Below, one piece after another: positions 1 to 12,890 of a stretch of DNA of 64,000 nucleotides (within the stretch, counting starts at the first letter, position 1; each line of letters begins with the position of its first letter). The notes beneath the pieces were generated by a model. It was not told the DNA's origin. It did no database searches and worked only from the letters and a program-made list of their open reading frames with translations. A program made the translations under genes and the position numbers. This DNA is from Lindgomyces ingoldianus (lineage: Eukaryota; Ascomycota; Dothideomycetes; Pleosporales; Lindgomycetaceae). Where the stretch lies: positions 116,219 through 180,218 of the forward strand of contig NW_022985179.1 of NCBI RefSeq assembly GCF_010093535.1, given 5' to 3'.

Positions 1-605
1 ATAGAACCCATATTCAGCGAACGATTATCTTATAAGCCAGAGCACTGAGTGAGCAAAAAAAAAGTGGAAGAAGCCTTAGAGATTGAGGAGAATTAAAATT
101 ACGAGGGGACATGCACCTGTACCTGAAGCTAAGGCAAAAGCACTCTAGCAGCACGGACCGTACTGGCCGCGTCCCGCGTTCCGAGCCGCCCTTGGCAGAG
201 AACGCTCACGGGATGCCTATGCACTTATTCTGCGGTGTACCAAATCCGGAGTCTTGTTCCCAAATCCTACCCCAAAAGCGGGGTCTTAGAGAGAATCCTT
301 TGATTGGCATCCTGGAAAGCACCAATCTCGCCTTTCAGCACGGACTTGCTTATCTTGCATCAGGTGGACGAGGTACTTCCCTCCTGTAACCTTGCAAAGC
401 GCTGCTCTTCCTCGCGATCATGAGGTTCCTCTTCTCCCCAAGCCTGGTTCTTGTGCTGACACATCGAATCTCGCATGTATCCACATCCCACTTTCCGAGA
501 AATGCCTTCTCACAGGCATCCTGTCCCACTTTCTTTTCAAGAAACTCTCCCGTTGAATTCCCCATTCTTCGAAATCAGGTGGGGCAGAGAGTTTCACTCA
601 ATGCC
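1..605. other. Upstream region of amidase, no gene seen
   Basis: No convincing gene here. An in-frame ATG at 420 would lengthen the amidase by 62 residues, but the added segment is unlike the family, so the start at 606 is preferred. Confidence 0.4.
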
Positions 606-2511
606 ATGACGCCAGTTGACCTTTTGACAGTCTCGGCCGAGGAGCTGTCATCCCTTTTGGATTCTAAGGTGTTAACAACCGAAGGACTCGTAGAGGATTA
701 CTTTGCCCAGATCGACCGGCACAATCATGATGGAATGAATATTAGAGCGGTCATTTCTGCTGCACCTCGTGAGTCTACTCTGCAACTTGCCCGCCAACTG
801 GACAAGGAGCGTGAAGAAATCGGTGCGCGAGGGCCACTACATGGGATTCCAGTGCTCGTTAAGGTCGGTTCTTCGTAAGCGAAGATGTCGCATAACTGAT
901 TTTCTAGGATGTTTTCTTCACGCCGAGCCTGGGAATGCCTACAACGTTAGGCTCTGCTGCTTTCATAGATGCAATAGCACCTCGAGATGCGGATATCGTA
1001 AGCCGTTTGCTAAAGGCCGGAGCCATTATCATTGGAAAGGCTAATCTTTCGGTATATGTATCCGGAACCTCCACAGACTACCAGAAGCATTAACCTAGAG
1101 TACAGGAACTCGGAGCTATGAAAGGAGAAGGCCTCAAGGCCGGGTGGTCAGTAACCGGTGGACAAGTTAGTTGGTCTTCTCCACCCCAGTCACTCTTGTC
1201 CTAACATTTTGTGGAGACGCAGTCACCATATGTGCGCGGCGGTATAACACCTAATGCTACAATGCTGGGTCACAGTGTAAGGATATCAGATTCTCTGGCG
1301 AATATGTGAGTCTGGCTGATAGAAGAAAGACTCCTGCGGGCTCTTCTGCGGGTTCTGCGGCTGGTATAGCCGCGGGATTTGCTGCGCTCGGTGTTAGCAC
1401 CGAAACAGATGGGTCTACTGTACAGCCAGCTACTCGGGCAGCTCTTTACGGATTAAAAGCGACCCTAGGAAGTGCGCCGACATGGGGGAGCCAGCCAATT
1501 ACTCCCATATTTGACTCCATAGGTGGTATGGCAAAGACGCCCTCAGACCTTGCCAACCTCATGGAAGTCCTTCAAGAGAAACGTTACGCCGAGTTCCTAA
1601 CTAAATCATGGGAAGGACTCAAGATAGGGTTCGTGGATCCGGCGCTCTGGCAGCCAGCGCCATTTGTCGTCGAGCCGGTTCCAGAGTTTACAGCGCAGAG
1701 TGTAAGTAACCAAGGTATACGTCACCATTTTTGTGAGCTGACTTGAAGGTAGAATGAAGCCTTTGCTTCCGCTGTGGAAAGGATTCGGGGAAAGGGGGCG
1801 AAGGTAGTAGAAAACGTGCCCTTAATCACCCTCCCAGAGGTGTTTGAAAATGGAGTTGAGGGAGTTTTCGATACAGACTCATTGATGGGTAAGGCCGCCA
1901 CTTCCGCTACGTTGACAGACCATTTCTCCCTATGACTAACTTTCCGGCCTAGATGGTGACATGAGAAGGGCGTTTGGGGACTTCTTGGCCGAATTCGAAG
2001 GCTTTGAGATAAAAACACTCGCGGATCTTGTGAAGTGGAACGAGGACCACGCAGAAGTAGAGCTTCCGCCAGGTATGCATATGATTCGTTGGTTTGCCGC
2101 GGGTCTAACATATTGACAGAGGCTCCAAGCCAGAGTTATCTCATCGACGCCCTAAACAATAAAATGACCCAGGAAACTTTCAACGCTGGCGTAGAGCATA
2201 TGCGCAGGCGGTCGAGGGAGAAGATATTACAAACTTTAGGCGAGTTTGACGTTGATGTCATACTTGGCCCTGCCGATGCTCGTATGGCAAGTGTTGCTGC
2301 TTGTGCCGGGTATCCTATTGCGACCGTTCCCCTCGGTTTCGCCGAATTCAATGGCAGGGCCTTTGGATTGAATATAATTGCGCCTTCAAATGCAGAAGGA
2401 AAGATCTTACAGGTGATGAGCGCCTGGGAAGGAACTATTCCCGAGGGAAGAGCACCACCTCCTTTGTTGGTGAACTGGACGTCCGGGGACTCTCAGAGTC
2501 CCCATCCTTAG
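606..2511 (+). CDS. Amidase signature family hydrolase (8 exons)
   Basis: Probable amidase, hydrolysing a carboxamide to acid plus ammonia; the substrate cannot be read from the sequence. Exons 606-863, 908-1051, 1106-1165, 1223-1276, 1330-1701, 1753-1888, 1953-2072 and 2120-2511 join in frame to 511 residues, the usual family length. All seven introns are GT-AG and 44-64 bases long. The Ser-cisSer-Lys triad is visible: Lys86 in HGIPVLVKD, Ser177 in PAGSSAGSAAG, and nucleophile Ser201 in STETDGS. The 24-residue spacing between the two serines is that of characterised amidases. The C-terminal half has the typical GYPIATVPLGF segment. No signal peptide from Met606, so probably cytosolic. A start at 420 is possible. 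The gene looks intact. Confidence 0.9.
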
Positions 2512-2648
2512 GGAACGAGGCTTTAGCACAGCCAAGTTCTAATACATATCATGCAAGAACGTTGTTCGGCTTCTATTCATGTCCACCATCTTGACCTGAT
2601 TTAGGCTGTTTACTACTCTCTCGATAATCCCAACGGTGAGTACTCCTT

Positions 2649-4165
2649 CTATGTGTTCGCATTTTGTCCCCAAGCTATAGCAGCAACCTGAGCACCACCC
2701 AACCCAATCTGAACAAGCGCCAGCACTATACTAACAACGCCAAATAGAATGACAGCAAACAGACCCCAAAACCGCGCTGGGTCCCTTCGGTCGCGCCAGA
2801 GGCTTGTCCAACCTGTGGGCTGCTGAGTGATCACATACTCTTGAAGGTTTACTAGTCTAGCCATAAAAAAAGGAAAATCGATAGAGGCAGAGTACACTGA
2901 TCGTACGTTGGGAATGTCTAGTTCTTCGTACACCATCTGTTTTGACCAATCTTCTTGACAGAGATGAAGTAGTAAGGGATCACTACGTAGCTTGCACTGA
3001 TCATCAGCAGACATGCGGTCGAAATCTTTTCTAAAAACTCGTCGAGATGGTTTGTCTTGGCCAAAGAAGAGTCGATATGTAGACATTATCTCCCTTAGGA
3101 ATGTTCCAGAAGAGGGAATAGGCAACGTGAGATAGCCGTTTTCTGCCGATGGGGCAAACATCAAGTCGCTACAATAATCGTGGATAAGTCTAACATATCG
3201 TTAGCGGAGAAATTGTGTCAGGTTTTAGCACCGACCGGCACAGAAAGGTTTTCTCGGGGTCTCCTCGACACAGTAAAGCGCAGAACGACGGAAACCGAAA
3301 CAGTTTGAGAGCCCTCTGCTTTCGATCAAATTCTAGGTGTTCGCCAATAGAATCTACCCAATCTATTTTAATCTCAGCCAGTCTTGTGAGGTTGTAGTAG
3401 GATATATGAGCTGCTCGTAAAGCATCTTGTTCACTGAAGGCAGCAATATGAGAGCTAAGGTGCGGACGTGAAATCGGTCCGCTTGCGTTCGAGTCGCTCA
3501 CATTTCCCAGCGTGACGAGAAGCTCGGTTACAGTCTTCTCCCCTTGTACTTCTATCTCTGACGAAATCCATACTTTGTCCCTAGATGGCCGTGTTGTTAC
3601 TGACGCCGGATCAATCTGGAACTTGTCCGGAGAGGGGGTCACCACAGGGCTGAATATCTGGGTGAGAAGGCCAACCGCAATAAAGAGTAGCTGGAGATTG
3701 GAGCCTTTTGTCCCTTCACAGTTTGAGATATAACCTTCTTCCTGCAGCTCCACGACCATATCTTCCAGTGTGATATTTGATTTGTCACACAGCTGTCTAG
3801 CCACATTTGCTAGTATAGAGCAAAAGAGGTCAAACTTTGTCCTGGGGGGTGCTGAAATGATGTCCTTTTTCAGATGGTCTGACATTCGATCGAAGGCATT
3901 ACGAAGGAATCCTACATACCACTTGTAGGGCGCATTCGTTGCTTCGTCTATCTCAGATCCACAGATTGCCCGGCCGAGGTCATCGCTGAGATTTTTTGGG
4001 CTGACATCTTGTGGTAAAGGGTAAGCGACTGCTTGATGAACTATTATATTCAAGGGGAGTCTACTAAAACGAACCGTCTAGGTCAATGTCAGTCTCGCTT
4101 CCGTTGATGTTCTCCTAACGTATAATTAGCATTCGCTCCTTGATTTATGCTTTAACACCTACCAT
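2649..4165 (-). CDS. Conserved fungal protein of unknown function, C-terminal membrane segment
   Basis: I do not recognise a named family, but codon structure and introns look real. The last two exons are 3236-about 4070 and 2649-3189, joined by a 46-base intron (3190-3235, branch point GCTAAC). The C-terminus has a hydrophobic stretch (FWGLFAVILFGVVSIVLALVQIGLGG) followed by a short tail, suggesting a tail-anchored or membrane-attached protein. The 5' end is uncertain. The long exon has no ATG of its own. An ATG at 4165-4163 is followed at once by a good donor. Using acceptor CCTAG (about 4083) gives an open frame from Met. Using the nearer acceptor gives a plausible acidic leader that stops unless one base is added. 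Divergent from the monooxygenase at 4631. Confidence 0.6.
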
Positions 4166-4630
4166 CTTGACAACCAAAGAAATATCTCAAACTAAGGTTT
4201 CAATCGCCTATTTCTTCTACGAGATCGTAATGGAGGAATGAAGTATAGCTTTGAACTTTGTGTAAAGAGTCTCTAGAGTTGAAGGACTTTGCAATCGGAG
4301 TGGGAGGAGAACTACCAGAATAAGAGCAGATCATTTCATGCTTGATGGGGACGTGGGCGCTTCCCTTGCTTCGTAGCCGCCGAGTTTGTAGTCCTGCGTG
4401 CCAGCTATCCTTTGATCTGCGATCGCTCGTATTTCTGAAACATGGCACATTCCCACACACGACCGGACACTCGACGCCACATCTTCACAGTAGAACATTG
4501 GAAACCAATTCAGCGCGGGGGGCTTGTTCGCACGGCTCACCGAAGTCCAACCATGCAAAAGGATGCATCTTTTGCAGAGACCCGAACAAGCCTTCTGACA
4601 CCCCACTCAGCCATTCTTCGTCAGATAACA
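4166..4630. promoter_or_regulatory. Divergent intergenic region
   Basis: About 460 bases between the unknown-function gene (-) and the Baeyer-Villiger monooxygenase (+). It must hold both promoters. Two ATGs in frame with the monooxygenase (4442, 4553) lie inside it, so the transcript leader may begin here. No clear TATA element seen. Confidence 0.4.
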
Positions 4631-6279
4631 ATGGATACACGATCAGTAGCGCCTAAGGTGCTCATCGCAATTATCGGTGCAGGTCTCTCTGGTATTGCGA
4701 TGGCAGTGCAGCTGAAACGCAAACTCGGAATAAATGACTTCGTCATATACGACCAAGCCTCGAGCATTGGCGGTACCTGGCAGGCAAACAAATGTGAGCG
4801 TTAAAGCAAACCCTTAAAATGTTCGTACATGTATTCATTCCAATAGACCCAGGTTGTGCTGTGGATGTCCCAGGGCCGGCTTACAGCTTTTCCTTTGCCC
4901 CAAATCCCAAATATACCAAATGGTTCCCAAGTCAGAAAGATATCCTAGATTACATCAACGGCGTTGCCAAATCATACGGGATAAATCATCATGTGAGCCT
5001 AGGAACATGTCTTGCGAAAGGATATTGGGATGAAGCCAAACGATCTTGGTTGTTGAAGCTTAAAAATCTACAGACTGGGGAGAGCTTCACCCAAGAATGT
5101 TCAATTCTGATCTCCGCAACGGGAAACTTGTCGCAACCGCACCATGGAAGGATTAGTGATATGGAAATTTTCCGCGGGAGAGTAGTGCACACTAGCGAGT
5201 GGAACGAAAGTGTGGACTTGGATGGCAAAAGGGTAGCTGTTGTCGGGAACGGATGTGAGTAGCTCTTTCGTTCACAATACTAGCCTAGGCTAATTTAAAG
5301 CAGGTTCGTCGGCCCAGCTGGTTCCCGCCATCGCCGGAAGATCACATTCGGTATACCAGTTCATGAGAACACCGCAGACGTACGTTCCCAGCATGAATCC
5401 AAGAGTTCACCCTCTTCTTAAATTTATATTCGTTCATGCGCCTTTGCTCCTTTGCTTCTGCCGATGGATTATTCTTATGACGGGGGACTTGCTTTTCCAA
5501 GAGTACCGCATAAGCCAGTTTGGGGACAGAGCAAGGAGGGCATCCGAGAGGAGGAGTCTTGAGTATGTGAAGAAGACTGCGCCCATGGAATACTGGCCTC
5601 TGTTGTTGCCATCTTACCCCAAGGGATGTAAACGAGTAGTTCGAGATCACGGATACCTGGCATGTTTACGCCAACCTAATGTCCATGTTATCGGGGAAGC
5701 GATCGAGTCGTTGTGCGAAACCGGCGCATTCACCAAGTCAGGGAAATACTTTCCAGTGGATATCGTTGTGAGTACCTGCGAAACGCTATGCTATCACTGT
5801 TTACTGACGCTCTGACTTTGAAGATATTGGCGACCGGATTTGATACTTCGCGGCCTCATTTCAAGCTCACTGGGCGAGAAGGAACCACCCTTACCGAGCA
5901 TTGGGAAGGATTCGGCGCAAAGGAGGCCTATAAATCCGTTGCAGTGTCCGGATTCCCAAACTTTTTTATGATCTATGGACCAAACGGTGCCTTCGCGCAT
6001 ACATCGGCCCTCGTGGCCATAGAAGCATCTGTCAACCTGATTCTCAATGTAGCACAGCCAGTGGTTCAAAAACAAAGGAGCACAGTTGAGATCAGCTTAG
6101 AGCGAGAGAGAGCATACTACCAAAGGACAAGGCAGGGGCTTCGAGACACCATTTGGGAGAATTGCCAGAGTTACTACAAGGACTCGTCGGGGCATAACGT
6201 ATTCTTGTACCCTTGGAGTGCGGCGTGGTTTTATCTTCACATGGCCTTTGAGCGGAGAAGCTCTTGGCAATACTCCTAA
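4631..6279 (+). CDS. Type I Baeyer-Villiger monooxygenase (FAD/NADPH)
   Basis: Flavoprotein that would insert oxygen next to a carbonyl, turning a ketone into an ester or lactone with NADPH and O2; substrate unknown. Exons 4631-4793, 4847-5254, 5304-5767 and 5824-6279 join in frame to 496 residues, normal for the family. Residues 16-21 are the FAD-binding GAGLSG. The BVMO fingerprint is seen at 163-173 (F-R-G-x3-H-T-x2-W). The second Rossmann motif is VVGNGCSSA near 186-194, and LATGFDTS lies in the third part. A hydrophobic stretch (FVHAPLLLCFCRWIILM) may contact membrane. Upstream in-frame ATGs at 4442 and 4553 are alternatives; 4631 was chosen because the Rossmann fold begins shortly after it. 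A general flavin-containing monooxygenase is the alternative, less likely given the fingerprint. Confidence 0.9.
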
Positions 6280-6753
6280 AAAGTCGAGACAACCGCCGGG
6301 GCTATAGGGAAGGACAGTTACGCGAACATGTTTATTGTCAACTGGCCTGTAGTACTAAGGTGCCCGTATGTTTCCAGGGAGCGCGAGTGAACGATATCCT
6401 TATCGACCTGATGAAACAAAACTGAAGCCGTGGCAGAGTTGGATCACGAGGAGCCAAGCCGCTATGCCGCAAACCAACTTAGCGCCACTGTAGCTTTCAC
6501 GGACACAGATCCACCGCCGCCCAAATCCCCCTCTGATCTTGTTGCCTCTGCATCGCGACTAATTTCTATTCCCGTATATCTCGTGACTCGAATTCAGCTC
6601 GCTTGCCCACGCAATTGAACGCGTCAAACCCAGGCAGCTACCATGGCTTGACAGGCTGCAGCATTCACCCCTCACAGCTATAAACTTGCCCCCATTCCAG
6701 TGTTGTACCACTAATCACACATCTCACCACAGCAATTAGGATATTACGTCATC
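6280..6753. other. Intergenic region
   Basis: Terminator side of the monooxygenase and promoter of the F-box-like gene. A short Pro/Asp-rich reading frame (6430-6618) has nothing to support it. A TATA-like box is listed separately. Confidence 0.4.
6679..6684 (+). promoter_or_regulatory. TATA-like box
   Basis: TATAAA about 70 bases before the ATG of the F-box-like gene at 6754; plausible core promoter by position only. Confidence 0.35.
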
Positions 6754-7806
6754 ATGAGTCTGTCTCCAGTCGAGCAACTGCCTCTCGAACTCCTCCAAGA
6801 CATCTTTCTCCAATCCGGGCCAAACCTCGCGCTCCCCGCCGCATCCCACCACATCGCCGCCAAGCTCTCCAACGACTACTGCTACCATGCCACATGCACA
6901 GAATACCTCACCCAAAATCTCGACTCACGAGTGGAGCAGTCCCGAGCCCAGACGCGCATCTTCTCATACAAATGGATGACATGGGAATACTTCCAAGCAT
7001 TCGTGAATAAGACCTACGCGAGTTGCGGGTGTCTGTGTGGCAAGACACAAGACGAAGGCTGCTTCGACCCCATCTGGCCTCCAGACTTCCAAGATGCAAC
7101 CAACATGGTCTTCAGCCGAAGCCATCTACCTGCTCTGTCGTTCATCAAGTGTCGTCTCCCCGTTAAGCTGCTTCATGGACCGTGGGAAAGGTCGAAAATT
7201 CACTTCCTTCGATTCTTGCTCTGGACAACCTCCATGACGGTGGACTGGGGCAACCACGACGCTCGGAAGCTTGCTCTCGAAGGAAAGAAGCAGGCTATAC
7301 TTGACCGGAATCTAGAGGTGGTGGAGCTCTTCAATCACAATCGTCGGCTTGGCAAGGCCCCTGGCCTCGACATGGTGCGCTTCACCGTTATTCAAGGCGG
7401 GTGTGACCGGTCCATTGTCTACGACACCATGTCCACTGCACGCACTTGGGGTTTGAGGGGAGATGGGTGGAGGGATTTGAAGTTGGATCAGTGGTGCAAG
7501 CAGAAGATCGCAGAGGGCGATCCGAAAGGAAAATGGCTGAAACTGAAATTAGAAGAACTGAGGACAACCCATGGTCCTGTAGGAATTGCAGAGAATGGAG
7601 GCGAGACGGAGCCACGAGCCATCTTTGGTTACATGCATCCGAAGTCTGGGGATTATGATAACGTGGAGGGTGATAAGCTAGTCATCACACCACATAAGTG
7701 GAATCAGGTAAGCACGTTAGAGTTTCGTACTGCTCGAACCAGGGACTGGTGAAATATATACATTTGCCATTGGATTCGGCAGCAAATTGTGGCATGGGGT
7801 CAATGA
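6754..7806 (+). CDS. F-box-like protein
   Basis: Probable substrate adaptor of an SCF ubiquitin ligase, inferred only from the N-terminus: residues about 5-45 (VEQLPLELLQDIFLQSG, then a run of buried hydrophobics) fit an F-box. Exons 6754-7707 and 7783-7806 give 325 residues; the last exon is only 24 bases and ends with stop TGA. Without splicing the frame runs to 7752, so the intron rests on good GTAAGC and CAG sites. The rest is charged with several Trp-rich segments and a Cys cluster (CGCLCGK), with no domain I can name. The start ATG is preceded by a TATA-like box. Confidence 0.65.
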
Positions 7807-8908
7807 AGGTAAAAAATTTCAATTTCTGCGACTCTTGGCCAAAGCACCCTTCCTGAGCGATGGCTAGACATCTGGAGATCGAGTTCTAATGGTGTTTCCT
7901 TGCAAAATGCTCATATGAGCGGCATTCACCTTGTACCCGACGGATGGCTGGTTGACCGTCTTGAATTGTTGTTCCATGAGTCATGTAACTGATCGGCCTC
8001 CACTCAAGATGAGCCTGCATCAGGGTTGGTTCGAGCACAATCGCGGGTTCTGTATTGGCACGCATTTCGTCGTCGCCCCAGTACGCAACCCATTGGGTCG
8101 CCCAGACATTCCATCCTTTCCTGACAAGCCCGTAGAGGGCTATGTGAGGCACAAGATTAGGGGAAAGACGCGGCGCGCTCGAGTCTGGCGTACTGCGGGC
8201 TGGGGTCCTGGAATCCGGCGATATGCGCTTGTTATGGATATTCCCGTCTCCTTAAATGGGTTCGTCTTAATCTCTCCCTGACCTCCCTCATTATCTATCT
8301 ACATAGATCTCAAATCCCACCTTCTCCATGAACCTTTGGGCTAACCTCTCTATTTGTTGAAGTTGTGCGCCGAGGGTGGGTTATAATCAGCAGGATATGG
8401 GACATTGAGCCGGCCTATTGGAGCCTTCATCACCTCATCACATGGAGGGCTGAACGGCCCTATTCTGGTCGGCTACCGGATGGCATCCCTATGGTTCCCG
8501 ACGTGCCAGTCTATGTTTACATGAGACACGCTTGGGAAGCCAGGATAACGGGTGGATTTTGGAGTCACCTGGCTCCAAGCAGTCGTCGGTGAAAGGCTAT
8601 CCAGCGTTTTGATGCTTTCTAGGATTGGTAGGCGCACCGAGCTGATATTTTTTGCAAAGGGACTTGACTACCGCGGCTGGTTCATAATCAACGGCTTGAA
8701 GACCTACGTCCAAGGCATTCACCTGGTTAAATCATTCAGCCGGGATTTGGTTCCACCTAGGCATGCCCGGGAGTCTGACTGCTCCTTTCCTTCGCCTGAT
8801 CCTATAGCTGGTTACACGAGGCGGATGACTATGACTCGGGCCCGGAACTATCTCACATGGAGACTCCCCAATATTCTTATGGATGTGCCTGTTTCCATAC
8901 GAATATAA
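7807..8908 (+). pseudogene. Degenerate coding remnant with three related segments
   Basis: Open stretches at 7931-8281, 8365-8592 and 8552-8908 do not form one frame, but three share a pattern. It is a GY/VY-x-R-[HR] stretch, then an Arg-rich run with WR, then (V/L)MD[IV]PVS or VPDVPVY, seen near 8130-8250, 8420-8530 and 8800-8900. This looks like a repeated domain in a decayed gene, perhaps a former extension or duplicate of the neighbouring F-box-like gene. No function assigned. Confidence 0.3.
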
Positions 8909-9661
8909 GCATATGACCGTCTCATTCGCTGCCACCTCAGCAGAATTGGCTAATTCCGACCTTCAAGCCAACATCTTCTTTCCCCCAAGGACTGCGGGCA
9001 CCAAAACTGATTCCACGTCAACATCGCAGGAACGATCATCAGCGGTATGCACTGTGTCAGGTCATTTTATCTTCGTATGCTAATCACCGACTGCTACAGG
9101 GAATCCGACGTACCGTTTACAACGCGGCAACCGAGACATGGCTCCATTTGACGGGTGACTGTGCTATGACATTGGCGCATGTATATGAACATTGCAGTCT
9201 CTCAGAGACCCCTACAGAGATAGCTACTCGGGTCCAAATCGTCGTCATTTCGCCCAGTGAGCTAGATATATTGACAGTTTCCGGATGTTTTTATGAAGTC
9301 GCCAGTTTCTAGAAGATCATGAGTTGCAGCAAAGATGGCTCAAACTATCCCTGGGCCTCCCTCTTCAGGCTATACATGACATATTTTCACCCTCTAAGGT
9401 GGGGGATCCGTCTGGAACGCCAGTTGCGGATTGGATATTCCTACATCAGAGTTTCCGAAATCTTCTCGGCTGATCCGTTGTGCGGAAAGTGTTCGACATA
9501 TCCTAGATATGGAGGACCGTGATCTATTCCTGGTGCCACGCCACGCTCCCGCGGAGAAGTCTCAGGAAACGTCAGAGCCGATTTCTAATAAATTACTCCA
9601 CTGGCGACAAGTACTGATTCACAATTTTCAGCCACTCCTTCGACAGGGCCGGGCATTTTGA
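8883..9661 (+). pseudogene. Broken gene fragment, family not recognised
   Basis: A reading frame from 8883 is open to about 9043, has a good intron (GTATGC to CTACAG, about 9044-9100), and continues to a stop at 9312. Coding-like protein then resumes in other frames: about 9311-9466 (hydrophobic/acidic, ends LHQSFRNLLG) and about 9466-9661. The frame changes and internal stops suggest a decayed gene. No domain recognised. Confidence 0.35.
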
Positions 9662-10955
9662 AACCTGTTCGTTACGTAGCCCCTGCTAGAGCCTACGAAC
9701 AGTTTGAAATTTGACGAAATCGACGGAATTTCTAACGCGAAGTACGTTTCCGTCGCTTAAGAACAGTGTTAGATACAGAAAGTACGAAGTTTTCGCGACT
9801 ATTAGAGTCCTCACAGTCGAGTAGAGCAGCCTCGAGGATGATTAGGCGACATTGCGACTTTATTCGTAGAGTAGGGATATGCGTTTTGCGAACAACCTTA
9901 CCTTTGTCGAACCCTTTTATGGTCAGCGCGTGCTAATCAAAGCTCTGTCTGTGTTGAGGAGGTGGAACGCGGTGGTATTAGACCTGCCCCATATTTATCT
10001 ACGCAGTTGTTATTATTCCTTCCTGAGTTTGTCGAGTGCTGATATCCACGCATCAGCCACTCCGATCCTCGGGCTGGGAAATTGAGAGATATCGCGCACT
10101 AAGATATCCGAGTGCGATGATTGGCGTGAGAGGGTGGGTCCGGGGTATGAAAAACATGTTAGGAAGGGGGCGATTATGACAAGAGGGGGAATAATGATGT
10201 TGCGAATCGCCACGTATGGGCCGTTTCTAAGTGGTAGACGGGCAGAAGGGTCTTGCTGGCGATGGGTGAACGATTCGATCTTCGGCCCAAACGAGTCGCC
10301 AGTGAGTTAGCAGGCTTGTTTTTTCCGAACTATGTCTTTTCCGACACTATCCATCACTAGTTTCGACTCTACTGCTAACACAATCGTAGCTAGCCCTTGC
10401 GTCGAATACCCGAGTAGGATATCTTATTCCCCCACGAAAATACTTGCAAACGCCACAAAAATGTTCTTACACGATCAAAAATTCCATGGATCATTCATTT
10501 CCTTTCTATTTCTCGCGCTGATTCCCATTACAGCCACTCCGGGCTGGAAAACAGTGGGCCACCACCGTGCTAGACCCTGTCGTCTACTGGTACCTAGTGC
10601 CTGTCGCGCAAATGCGAGTCCTAGGTACCGTAATAATTTTACAGATGGGTTCGACGGAAATGGGTTGAATGGGTTGGTGTTGAGGGTGGATAGATGCGTG
10701 GCGGTTTCCGGGGGATAGATGAGATGGGGAGGGAGGTGGGGAGGATTGAGGTGTTCAACAAATATTGTTTTGGTATTTGTTAATATCGACAGAGATAGTT
10801 GGCCAGGATATATCCAGTCTATCCCTCATTCTCTTTTTCCTTGAATTCTTTCGCCAAATCTCCGTCGGCATTTCCAGAGAAGACATGAAAATCCCGACAA
10901 TATCCAGTTCAACGAAATTTAGCCTCGGGCAAGAGATCAAAGCCAATTTAGCTAA
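9662..10955. other. Non-coding or unrecognised stretch
   Basis: Nothing convincing. Small open frames (for example 10332-10718) have poor coding character and no family resemblance. It lies just past the 3' end of the pseudogene that follows on the minus strand. Confidence 0.35.
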
Positions 10956-12713
10956 TCAACTCAGTCTGAACATACTCCTAGTCCACCTATACGCCCTACC
11001 AAGCCTCTTTCCAATTTGTCTCGCCTTTACTAAAGGTATCTTGTGCGTGTGGTGAGGCTCGTGAAACTGAATACTCCTCTCTACATATAATCCGTGGGGC
11101 ATGAAGTTCGAAGCAGAGGCATGCAACTTCTCAACTGAGAAGCCTACTGATATCATCGCATGCAGGAAGTCTCGCCAAAGAACCTCGCCAGGGATATCTA
11201 GGCTCAGCGGAGAGTGAAAGAGAGCTTTGAAAACCTTATACGCGCGCCTGTCAACTGTGAAGACGGGCTCTTGTTCAACGGCATCCTGGGGAAGGGGCTC
11301 GGCAGGCCCTGGGCTATCAACTGTGGTTAAAGGTTCACCGCGAGTCTTTGGTTTTGGTTTGTCGGCATAGTGACCCTACGGAAAGGACTAGTGATCTCTT
11401 TGGAGCGATCGCGATAAACTGGCGAGAACGGTTGGTAGATATATTCTAATTGCCCTGGGGTCTCTTTGTTCTTCACGGTGTCAACCCACCGAGGTGTTCG
11501 CTGAATACTACGTTCTTGCGCAAGTAGATGAGCGATCATGTCGTGCTGAGAGCTTACTCCCTTCGTTTTGTAATAGCAATCGATGGCGTTCCAAAACTCA
11601 TCGAGATGAGCTTCAGCTTTGCGCATGGTGTTCACATTCTGCTTATTACGTCGCTTGTTGGTTGGGTAGGCGAACTTCCTATCACTAGGGTCTGCCAGCC
11701 GGTAGAGATTAGACTGCTCGAACTTAGTGTTCAGTATTCCGATCCAACCGCTGAAGGTTTGTTTGTAGCTTTGGTGAAGTTCATCCTTCTTAAGATCTAT
11801 ATCATCTTCAATACTGAGAGCCCTGGCTGGTAGAGGTACAGTTGGTGAAGACTCTCAGAGATCATCGACAGCTGAGAGATTCTGCCCGCGACCCAGGGCG
11901 AAACAAGTGCTTTGACTTCCTGGTCGATTTCCATCAGTCGTCCTATCTCGTCCGTTACGGTATGCAAGCCAAAGAGAAAGAGTTAGTATTCATTCCAAAG
12001 GATCTAGAGCAAGGTCATGAGACGTTTGGTGGGATGGTGGGCACTCGGGGGCTTGTAAGAAACCAGCATTCTTGTCGTATGCGGATCCTGTGGCTTTCTC
12101 GAGCAGAAAGGTCGTATTGGGGGCGATGGTAGCACGCCAATCTGCAGCTGTTGAATGACATCTTTGGACGCAGCTTCGAGTAGGAAGCGAGGGTTTTGGA
12201 AGGCGTTCATGTATTCGGGTGGCAAAGCCTGGTGCAGTCGGATCTGGTCCTTGTACTTCTCCCCAAGAGCCTCGAGAGCGATGACTTGCTTACGGATCTC
12301 GTCAAATGTCGCAAATCCGAAGTACGCATGGCCTATGACGTTTCCCAGAACGCGGTTCCAAAACACAGGACGCCCAGAATCTATAAGGGAAGGATGTTTT
12401 TGATCAAATTCATCAACGATCATCTCTTGACGGTGTTCCACGTAATCTCGCATGACATCGGCGAAATAGTTTGAATCTTCGCGGAGAGCCCACAAGTGAT
12501 CTTCCATCGTATTTCGCTCAGCAGAAGCAACGCCCTTTAACCAAGTGAAATCTAGATGCGTAGGGATACGGTAGGGTGCTTCTAGCGCTACAAGGGCGAG
12601 GACGTGACGCTAGTGTCCTGTCTGAATAATGGCTCTGGCTTGGGTTGGACCTCTCTGCTAAACAGAGACTCGGCTGAGATATCGTGTAGAATCTGCTTGC
12701 AGCAATTGAGAAG

Positions 12714-12890
12714 TGTCGCGTATACTGAGAGCCTTGGCTGGGGCTCAGAGCCTGGGGCGCGGCTCGGGATCTGGAGATAGTATGTTCCGAAGCTCAGTGT
12801 ATATAAGGAGAGCCTTCAGCTCTCTTAGATAGCAGAGTCACTTCATCCGATCCTCTGAACAGCTACTGCCAGGCTATCTTATTCTCCACA
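12714..12890 (-). mobile_element. Solo LTR, 177 bp, family LTR-A
   Basis: On the minus strand it starts TGTGGAG and ends GCGACA, carries a TATATA, and is flanked on both sides by the 5-bp direct repeat AGAAG (12709-12713, 12891-12895). TG...CA ends plus a 5-bp duplication mark a solo LTR of a retrotransposon. It sits inside the coding sequence of the pseudogene. A RIP-altered copy lies at 45963-46159. Confidence 0.85.
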
